From contig DJPH01000019.1 in assembly GCA_002439755.1 (NCBI GenBank), positions 4,908 through 68,907 on the forward strand: DNA of 64,000 bases. Reading direction: 5' to 3'. The DNA comes from Prevotellaceae bacterium UBA6417. Its GTDB lineage: Bacteria; Bacteroidota; Bacteroidia; Bacteroidales; Bacteroidaceae. Positions 7,193-14,433 of the stretch are shown one piece after another (the stretch's first letter is position 1; the number at the start of each line of letters is the position of its first letter). The notes under the pieces were generated by a model. The model was not told where the DNA came from. It did not search any database and saw only the letters and a list, made by a program, of their open reading frames with translations. The translations under genes were made by a program, and so were the position numbers.

Positions 7193-9087
7193 GGCCTCTT
7201 GGATTTGTTTATTTTCAAGATACCCACTTGCCCGTCTGTATTGCTAAACAGAATCTTTTTAGGAGATATGGGAACTACAGTGCTCATAAGCGAATTGCCC
7301 ACCTTATGTCGCCACAGCAGAGTGCCGTTTTTTCCGTTGATGGCATAGATAAGGCCATCTTTGGTGCTTCCGAATACAATGCCGCCTTTTTCTTGCAGCA
7401 TGCAGGGGCCGTGTTCATAGCCGAATCCCACATTGCAGGCCCACAGTTGGCGGGGACTGTTTCCCTCGGCAGCATAGCAGACTACACTGTCTTGCATGGT
7501 TTTTGCATAGATTCTTTTTCCATCAGCCGCAATACCCATGCTTTCACGAACCTTCGATTGAAAAGTCCGCCAAATGGTTTTGCCATTCTGCAGGTCAATG
7601 GCAGTCATGGCGCGTTGTGGGTCTACTATGAAAACTTTCCCAAAAGAAGCTTGCGGCCACACGGCTGCAGGTGAAAAGTGCATGCGAGTGAGGCCTCCTG
7701 TCCACTTCCAAATTTCTTTGCCATCAGTCTTATCAAGAGCATATAAGGTGTTGTCCCAAGCACCGAAAATCACTTTGTCATCGGTAACGAGTGGCTTGGT
7801 GACAATGTAGCCCTTAACGCCGCGGTAAGCCCACACAATTTTGCCGGATCTGATTTGAATTGCTCTGAAAGTTGAATCGCTGGCTCCTATATAGGCAATG
7901 CCATTTTTGATGGACACGGCTCCTAAGACAGGCTGAGTAGCACTAACCGTCCAAAGAAGCTGACCGTTCTTGGCATTTAGGCCATAAATCTTCTTGTCGG
8001 CCGATCCACATACAACGATGCCTTGGCTGACAGCCGGGCCACCGATGATACGCCGCCCCGTCTTGAACTTCCAAAGAAGCTTACCGTTTTTCAAGCTGAA
8101 GGCCTTGACAAAGCCTTCATTGTCACCTGTGAAGACTCTGTTGTTTTCAAATGCAGGAGAACTATAGAACGCTCCGGTTGTTTGCGTAATCCATTCTTCT
8201 TCCACTTGTGGAAACTTTGAATTGTCACTGTAGTCAGGATATTTTTCAGCTTTTCCTTTAGGATCGTAACAGGGCTTTTGTATATCGTAAACGGCTACGA
8301 GACGTTTAGGCTCGCCTACGTTCTGAACATAAGCTCTTATTTCTTTACTATCGACTTCGTAGATTCCGTAGCCGGGCTTTCCATTTTCGTCTCTTAAGTT
8401 GCTTCGCATTAAAATACCCGGTATTCCATCATATTTCAGATTTCTTATGGCGTGATAATGTCCGCCTATGAAAAGCCTTACATTACCTTGTCTGCGTGCG
8501 GCATCGGTTACCTTGTACCAATTGTCAACATCGCCGTCAAGCATAGGGTAGTGGGTGACAATGATGGCTGGTTCTCCTTTGGCATCTGCAGCAGCCAATT
8601 CCTTTTTCATCTGTTCTATGTCGTAAGGAGATACATGACCGTAGGCCATTCTCATCAGTGGCCCTGAATTGAAACCGATGAAAGCAACTCCATTGTGCTC
8701 GAAAGCGAGGGTTTCAGAACCGAAAATGTCTTGAAATGCAGTGCAGCCCGATTCGCTCCAAGTAGTTTCATGGTTGCCAAGATAGACATAGTAAGGAATT
8801 CGGAGTTTCTCCAGACAAGATTTTACTTTCAGCATTGTCTTTCGATCGCCTTGCTCTGTAAGGTCGCCGGTAACCAGAACGAAATCCAAACTGTCGGTTG
8901 CATTGATTTGCGCAATGCTTTGTTGTAGGTCTTTTGTCGGTCCCTCGTTATTCGGGTTCAAATGGATATCTGTCAATTGGGCGAAACGGAAAGGCTTTAT
9001 CCGTGCCTTGCTGTTCGTTATGCCTACGAGGCAGAACAATATCAGAATTATGAAAACACGTTTGGTTTTAAAATGGTAAGGCATCAC
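7189..9087 (-). CDS. Exported calcineurin-like metallophosphoesterase fused to PQQ-type beta-propeller
   Basis: 632 residues. A signal peptide (~10-27) is followed by a metallophosphoesterase domain with all metal-binding motifs: D40-x-H42, G-D75, G-N-H-E (104-107), H179 in THYP, and G-H-Y-H (209-212). From ~300 to the end there are PQQ/YVTN-type propeller blades, recognisable from repeats of the form NGxLLWxxxTG (e.g. KNGKLLWKFKTG, KNGQLLW, KNGTLLWRHKVG). No PQQ-enzyme catalytic residues are evident, so the propeller is probably a binding or scaffold domain. It overlaps namZ and the upstream amidase-like gene by 4 bases each. Substrate unknown; a phosphorylated or lipid-linked wall product is one guess. 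Confidence 0.88.
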   Translation of the reverse strand: MMPYHFKTKRVFIILILFCLVGITNSKARIKPFRFAQLTDIHLNPNNEGPTKDLQQSIAQINATDSLDFVLVTGDLTEQGDRKTMLKVKSCLEKLRIPYYVYLGNHETTWSESGCTAFQDIFGSETLAFEHNGVAFIGFNSGPLMRMAYGHVSPYDIEQMKKELAAADAKGEPAIIVTHYPMLDGDVDNWYKVTDAARRQGNVRLFIGGHYHAIRNLKYDGIPGILMRSNLRDENGKPGYGIYEVDSKEIRAYVQNVGEPKRLVAVYDIQKPCYDPKGKAEKYPDYSDNSKFPQVEEEWITQTTGAFYSSPAFENNRVFTGDNEGFVKAFSLKNGKLLWKFKTGRRIIGGPAVSQGIVVCGSADKKIYGLNAKNGQLLWTVSATQPVLGAVSIKNGIAYIGASDSTFRAIQIRSGKIVWAYRGVKGYIVTKPLVTDDKVIFGAWDNTLYALDKTDGKEIWKWTGGLTRMHFSPAAVWPQASFGKVFIVDPQRAMTAIDLQNGKTIWRTFQSKVRESMGIAADGKRIYAKTMQDSVVCYAAEGNSPRQLWACNVGFGYEHGPCMLQEKGGIVFGSTKDGLIYAINGKNGTLLWRHKVGNSLMSTVVPISPKKILFSNTDGQVGILKINKSKRP

Positions 9088-12000
9088 TTCAAAAAGTTAA
9101 GTATTTGTTGCATCATTGTATCTCTTTCCTTGGCGGTTTGTATCGTTTCAAAAGGAACTGCCATGATAATCGTTTTATAATCGTTGCCATTATAGGCTAC
9201 GGCTGCACTTAGATTGTTTTCAGAGTAGCGCATAACTGTTGCTGCCTCTGCACATGCAGGTTCAATAGCATCTGGACTTTCTACTACGTAGCACTTTGAA
9301 TTCAGTTGGTTGTGGTATGAGTACTCACCGATGAAAGTCCCTTTTGGCAGTTTGCTTTTTACGCATTTTATTTTTCCGCCTTTGGCAGCTTGTCCGACCC
9401 GCCATTTGTATTTCAGGATTTGCGTGGCAAAATCTTTGTCGCTTTGCAGTGACGGAGCAACACGGCTATCCCAAAGATCTGTTCCTATGAATGCTCCGGA
9501 AACAAAGAGGTGGCCACCGGATTTCAAATAGGAAGTCAATTTTTTTTGCATGGTTTTGTCGAAGGTTTTGTATTTCAGGGGATGGATTCCTTTGCGTCCC
9601 ATTTTTGTCTGGCACTCTTTTCCTAAAATGAGGTCTGTAATGGCGTAGTCTTCCAATCTAACAAGGCTGTCCTTTACCGATTCATCGCTGCAGGATACAA
9701 AGCTGTGCCCGGCTTTTAGTATGGCGGCACCATGAATGTAAGGGTAATCGAATGTGTTGCCCGCTATTACTTCTTTTTCATAATCGGCATAGCTGTCGCC
9801 GAATCCTGCCGCGTCGTCATCCATCCAGGGTATTCTGCGACGGAATTCTTTCATACTTCCAATGTAACTTATGTCTTTTATATAAGGAACTCCATGGTCT
9901 ACGTTGTCAAGGAATCCGGCCAATGCCGTATCGGCCGGCTCGGGTGCGACAAAGTCGGCCGGAGCGCTGATTCGGTTGAAGTTGTTGATGACAAGTACAG
10001 GTTTTTCTGTCGCATTGGCGGCGATGCCTGCCGAAAGGATTTCTGAAGGAAAGCTTCGGCCGCCTTCGTTGATTGCCACTACTTTGTAGCTGTATATTTT
10101 GCCCGGTTGTAGTTTTGTTTCGTATTCAGCCCCTTTTACCACTTGCCCGTTGTCCCAATCGTTTCCTTCGATACGGGTGTAAACAATGAACTTTTCTGCA
10201 TTTGCCGTTGGCTCCAGACTATCTGCTGTTGCCCGCCATGTAAGTCGTGCAGTGTTTCCGTTTGTCAGTTGCAAAGCCATGTGACTTACCGGCAGCGGTT
10301 GTACAACATACTTCTCGTTGCGTTGCGAAGATATGAATTTTAAGATACCCTTGTAGATGGCCCTGCTTACAATAAAACGGAAGCGTGGATCAAGGCCGTA
10401 GCGCATATCTGCAAAGTTCTGATGCGAGAGAAGTTCGAGCAACATTGCCGGAACTTTGGGCATCCAAGCTTCAAAATAGGGCTTGTCCCACATTTGGCGT
10501 CGTGTCCATTTGGGCTCGCATTGGGTTCGAATGTCATTTACAATGCTACTTTGCACGATGTCTGCCAAATCGCGCGACAAGGTTCGAGATGCACCTCCGG
10601 GAAATGTGCCATCGTATTGTTCGGAATCGTAGATAGCCAAAGTTCCAATGATATTATCGTTGAGAGTAGTACCTGCATCGCTGTGGAAGGCAAATGACAG
10701 GTCTATCGGGATGTTCAGCCCTTTCTCGTTCGGATTGGATGCCGAGCCCCCTGCCAGCCAATTGACCCAAAGCCCACGGTTTTTGTAGTCGTCTGTATAG
10801 TCATTGCACGATTTTGTCAAGTCATAAATGCTGTCGGGAACTCCAGCCCATTGCATCCAATAGCGTGCTCCTTCGCAGAAACGCGGGTAGCCGCTTTTTT
10901 GTGCTTCATCCAGTGTAATGCTAAGGTTGTGTGCTTCATTTGTGCGGTCTATATATCGTGCCACATTGCCCATTCCTCCACCTACTTTTACTGCGTCGGC
11001 CGTGACAATGCGCCCGCTTTTAGACGAAAGGTTGCTTAATTCTATCCTGTTATCTGCGTTTTTACCCTCTTTAAAATAGAATGTACCTAAATATATCCAA
11101 GTTCCGCCTCCCATCTGTTGGTTTACACTGAAGGTCGTTTCCTGTCCGTTGTGAAACACCGTGTATTTTGCATCATCGGTGCTTTCGGCCAGCGTGTGAT
11201 AGGATACATAAACGGCATATTCGCCGTCTTTCGGAATGTCGGGCTGCCATACGGCAGTGCTTGCGTTTCCTTTTTTGATGGTTTCAACTTGCCGGTAGGT
11301 TCCTTCCTTAAATGGATTTTCATGGTTGATGTATGTCGCCCGTTTGAAGGCAAAGCCGGTTTCTTGGCCGTTTGCCCATGAGCGGTCGCCATGATGTTCG
11401 CTGTATGTGCTTGTAAACTGTGACCGATAGGCTGCATCGTTTTCTTCGGCGTTGGACGCAATTTGCCTGCTGTCATTATCAATGATTACTTCAAACGGAT
11501 TGGCATCGTGTTCGCGGGGCATCAGTACGTAGGCACCTGCGTTTTCCAGCATCGGTACAAGGAAAGGCAATACATAACTTTGCGTATAGAGATCTTCGAC
11601 GGTTTGGAAAATGCGTGCCCGCTGCCATTCCCAGCGATCCAATTTGGCCTCATAGTAGAATCCATGGCTTTGCCACATGGCAATGTGACGGCCCTTGAGA
11701 CCTTCTTTCGGTTCAAAGGTCGCAGATGTATTCCTGACGATGGGCGCGATTTTCTTGGGCGTTGCAAAACGTTTCCATTTTTTGTCGTCTTTTTTCCTCA
11801 AGATGTGAGGCACCAGCTTTTCAACAGCTATTCCGGCTGTGAAAAGACCTATTTTTTTCTTTTTCCAATCTGCAGGCAATTGGTTGCGCACGTTATTGTA
11901 GAAGTCTTGGATTAAGTTTTCACGGATAGGTGCATCATATAAATTGCCGGATGCGTAAATCCTTACTGAATCCTTGGTAACGTGGCTTGAATCAATTCTG

Positions 12001-12167
12001 ACGCGTCCTACCTGTGCTTCGTTACGAACCATTTCGTTCAGGCTCTTTCCAAGCAATTCTACAATTTCTTTTGATACAGTTTTTTGCTCTTCTGCGTTTA
12101 CGAATGTCGAAGCCAATGCCATAATAGAACATAGGCAGATGCTTCTTAGATTCCTGTTGCGTTTCAT
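9084..12167 (-). CDS. Large exported Amidase_3-like protein with inserted golvesin/xanthan-lyase-type domain
   Basis: 1027 residues with a signal peptide (~1-25). I trace an N-acetylmuramoyl-L-alanine amidase (Amidase_3) core split in two. The first part has His168 in WQSHGFYYE, then Glu191 in TVEDLY and the LENAGAYVLMPREHD strand. After an insertion come His495 in FAFHSDAGT and Glu578 in VPAMLLELLSHQN. These match the zinc ligands and catalytic Glu of the family. The insertion (~305-397) resembles the golvesin/xanthan-lyase carbohydrate-binding-like module. A fibronectin-III-like segment (~625-720) and a C-terminal alpha/beta domain of unknown role (~740-1027) follow. Proteins of this type are often labelled 'xanthan lyase'. 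Being between GH97 and namZ in one operon favours a peptide-stripping role on muropeptides. Confidence 0.8.
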   Translation of the reverse strand: MKRNRNLRSICLCSIMALASTFVNAEEQKTVSKEIVELLGKSLNEMVRNEAQVGRVRIDSSHVTKDSVRIYASGNLYDAPIRENLIQDFYNNVRNQLPADWKKKKIGLFTAGIAVEKLVPHILRKKDDKKWKRFATPKKIAPIVRNTSATFEPKEGLKGRHIAMWQSHGFYYEAKLDRWEWQRARIFQTVEDLYTQSYVLPFLVPMLENAGAYVLMPREHDANPFEVIIDNDSRQIASNAEENDAAYRSQFTSTYSEHHGDRSWANGQETGFAFKRATYINHENPFKEGTYRQVETIKKGNASTAVWQPDIPKDGEYAVYVSYHTLAESTDDAKYTVFHNGQETTFSVNQQMGGGTWIYLGTFYFKEGKNADNRIELSNLSSKSGRIVTADAVKVGGGMGNVARYIDRTNEAHNLSITLDEAQKSGYPRFCEGARYWMQWAGVPDSIYDLTKSCNDYTDDYKNRGLWVNWLAGGSASNPNEKGLNIPIDLSFAFHSDAGTTLNDNIIGTLAIYDSEQYDGTFPGGASRTLSRDLADIVQSSIVNDIRTQCEPKWTRRQMWDKPYFEAWMPKVPAMLLELLSHQNFADMRYGLDPRFRFIVSRAIYKGILKFISSQRNEKYVVQPLPVSHMALQLTNGNTARLTWRATADSLEPTANAEKFIVYTRIEGNDWDNGQVVKGAEYETKLQPGKIYSYKVVAINEGGRSFPSEILSAGIAANATEKPVLVINNFNRISAPADFVAPEPADTALAGFLDNVDHGVPYIKDISYIGSMKEFRRRIPWMDDDAAGFGDSYADYEKEVIAGNTFDYPYIHGAAILKAGHSFVSCSDESVKDSLVRLEDYAITDLILGKECQTKMGRKGIHPLKYKTFDKTMQKKLTSYLKSGGHLFVSGAFIGTDLWDSRVAPSLQSDKDFATQILKYKWRVGQAAKGGKIKCVKSKLPKGTFIGEYSYHNQLNSKCYVVESPDAIEPACAEAATVMRYSENNLSAAVAYNGNDYKTIIMAVPFETIQTAKERDTMMQQILNFLK

Positions 12168-12208
12168 TTATATGTTGGGTATTATAATCGTCTTTATATG
12201 TTTAATGG

Positions 12209-14227
12209 CTACTCTGCTGCCATTTTCAGGGTATATCCTCCTCCGGGTGCCAAGTATACCTTGAGTTGTCCGTTGGCCGGTACCTGCGTGGTTTCATGGA
12301 TATAGTCTTGTGCGTGTTTGGCTGCGTTAGGGCCATCACGGAATACTTCTATTTGTTTCCCGGCTCCATTAATTGTATTCAGGTCGAGTGTCAAATTGCG
12401 TTCAGTCCAGTTGGTCAAAGCTCCTACATACCATACATTTCCTTTTCTGCGTGCGATGGCTACATATTCGCCCACTTCTCCGCAAAGAGGAATGGTCTCG
12501 TCCCAAACAGTAGGTATTTGCGAGATGAAAGTTGTACACTCCGCTTCCTGCTCATAGTGGGTCGGGCTGTCACACAACATGCCGAGCGGCGACAGAAATA
12601 CGGTATATTCTGCCAGCTGATGGCAACGTGTTCCCTGGCTCATAGGTTCGCTGCCTGATGCGCGGTAGGTTTGCCGTGTTCCATTCAGCATGGCTCCTTG
12701 CGTATAGTCCATCGGACCGGCCAGCATGCGTACGAAGGGTATAGTTACATCGCCATTCATCTGATCGTATTCTTCAAGCGATGACCATTTATTGAATTCC
12801 ATGCCACATACTCCTTCAAAATTGAGCACGTTAGGGTACGTGCGGTTCAATCCTGCCGGTTTGAATGTTCCGTGTATGTCAAGTACCAATTTATGTCTGG
12901 CTGCGGCTTCTGCAATTCGGTAATGGTAGTCTACGGCTCGTTGGTCGTCCCTGTTGATAACGTCTACTTTGAATCCTTTGACGCCCATTTCGGCATAATG
13001 GCGGCATACATTTTCCAAATCCTTGTCGAGAGCATAGCTGCCCGCCCATAAGATAATGCCTACTCCCTTTTCGTGCCCGTATGCAATGATTTCTTTCAAA
13101 TCGATTTCGGGAACAACTTGCATCAGATCGGCAGGGCCGCGCACTGACCATCCATCGTCAAGAACTACATACTCTATGCCGTAGCGCGAAGCGAAGTCGA
13201 TGTAATACTTATAGGTTTCCGTGTTGATTCCGGCCTTGAAGGGAACATTGTAAATGCTCCAATCGTTCCACCAGTCCCAAGCCACTTTTCCCGGCTTTAT
13301 CCAGCCGGTGTCTTTCAGCTCGCAAGGTTCGGCCAGCCGGTACACCATATCGTTGGCCAACAGTTCCGTGGCATTGCGCGATATGCAGAATACGCGCCAG
13401 GGAAACTTCATTTTGGCAGGGCAATGTGCAATGTAGCCGGCACGTTCTTTTACCAGCAGTTGCAGATTGTCATAGCCTCCTTGTTCTTCCTTTGACGGAT
13501 AGCGTGCAAAGTATGTTTTCAAGGCTGCATCTTTTCCGCCGCTTCTCACATACATGTTTGGGTAGTTTTGCAGGGCTGCTTCGGTCAGTCCTATCTTAAT
13601 GCCTCCTTCGGCTTCGATAAGACAGGGGAGAAATGCCAGTTTGCTGCTATCCATCTTGCTCAGCGCAACATGTGCATAGGTGTTTTCGAAGGTATTGATC
13701 AGTTGCTGTTCGAATGTGGTGCCTTCTTGTCTTACATAGGGCAGAAATGCTTTCGGGTCAGCGGGGAAGCGGCAGTCCATTTGTTCATCTTCGACAATGA
13801 TATCCTTGTCAAGATTGGATATGAAGCGATAGGCCGCCCCATCGTCATAGACGCGTACTACCAAATCAAAGCCTTCCTTGAATTTTAAAATGAGCTGGTT
13901 ATAATTGTCGGTGATGGTTTCCTTAGTGTAAAAAAGAGCGTTGATATTGCCTTTGTAACTGTTGCGTGCCACTTTTGCCGGTTTGGCACTTGTACCCCAT
14001 GTAATGCCATTTCTAAGCTTTAAAGATACATCCGATGGCAATATCAGCGGCTTGCTTTCGTATTGTAATGAAAACCGCAGTTTTCCTTTTATTGTTTCAA
14101 CACATGCAGTCAGTTTGCCGTCGGGAGATGTAACATCGTATACGTTGGCTTTTGTGCAGGCGATGCTTGTCAAAAAAAATGCGACGGTCAGGCCGAATAT
14201 CCTGTTCCATCCTGTGAGTTTTTTCAT
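12209..14227 (-). CDS. GH97 glycoside hydrolase, retaining (alpha-galactosidase-like) type
   Basis: 672 residues from the ATG at 14225-14227, which gives a clear signal sequence (GLTVAFFLTSIACTKA); SIAC could be an atypical lipobox. Domain order is the GH97 beta-sandwich, a TIM barrel, and a C-terminal beta domain. GH97 contains inverting alpha-glucosidases (SusB) and retaining enzymes with an Asp nucleophile. Here Asp422 sits in GFKVDVINRDDQ and Glu471 in NFEGVCGMEFNKW, matching the nucleophile and acid/base positions of the retaining subgroup. Substrate is uncertain (alpha-galactoside or related). It is first in the operon running to 4752; the next gene starts 41 bases downstream. Its presence with namZ and an amidase is unusual. 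Confidence 0.92.
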   Translation of the reverse strand: MKKLTGWNRIFGLTVAFFLTSIACTKANVYDVTSPDGKLTACVETIKGKLRFSLQYESKPLILPSDVSLKLRNGITWGTSAKPAKVARNSYKGNINALFYTKETITDNYNQLILKFKEGFDLVVRVYDDGAAYRFISNLDKDIIVEDEQMDCRFPADPKAFLPYVRQEGTTFEQQLINTFENTYAHVALSKMDSSKLAFLPCLIEAEGGIKIGLTEAALQNYPNMYVRSGGKDAALKTYFARYPSKEEQGGYDNLQLLVKERAGYIAHCPAKMKFPWRVFCISRNATELLANDMVYRLAEPCELKDTGWIKPGKVAWDWWNDWSIYNVPFKAGINTETYKYYIDFASRYGIEYVVLDDGWSVRGPADLMQVVPEIDLKEIIAYGHEKGVGIILWAGSYALDKDLENVCRHYAEMGVKGFKVDVINRDDQRAVDYHYRIAEAAARHKLVLDIHGTFKPAGLNRTYPNVLNFEGVCGMEFNKWSSLEEYDQMNGDVTIPFVRMLAGPMDYTQGAMLNGTRQTYRASGSEPMSQGTRCHQLAEYTVFLSPLGMLCDSPTHYEQEAECTTFISQIPTVWDETIPLCGEVGEYVAIARRKGNVWYVGALTNWTERNLTLDLNTINGAGKQIEVFRDGPNAAKHAQDYIHETTQVPANGQLKVYLAPGGGYTLKMAAE

Positions 14228-14323
14228 AGGAATGAATGTGAGTTTTGATATATTGGCGTGTAATTTCATGCTACCAGAAGTTACTGTATGAAGTTGTCTT
14301 TTCCGACTGGGAAGCAGACAGTG

Positions 14324-14331
14324 CAAAGTTA
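14324..14331 (-). promoter_or_regulatory. -7 element of the GH97-amidase-phosphoesterase-namZ-DUF5009 operon
   Basis: Minus strand TAACTTTG, an exact TAnnTTTG, about 97 bases before the GH97 start. No clear -33 element. Confidence 0.5.
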
Positions 14332-14433
14332 CTCAAAAGGGCAATAAAAAAGGAGGCTTTCAATTTAAAATTCGTAGGGAAAGAATTCAATCTGAAAGGC
14401 TTTCTTTTTTGTCTAATAGGACATAAGCAAAGG

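Noticed and set aside
9732..10343. Plus-strand open frames inside the amidase-like gene
   Set aside because: Shadows of the long minus-strand gene; compositionally odd and without motifs.
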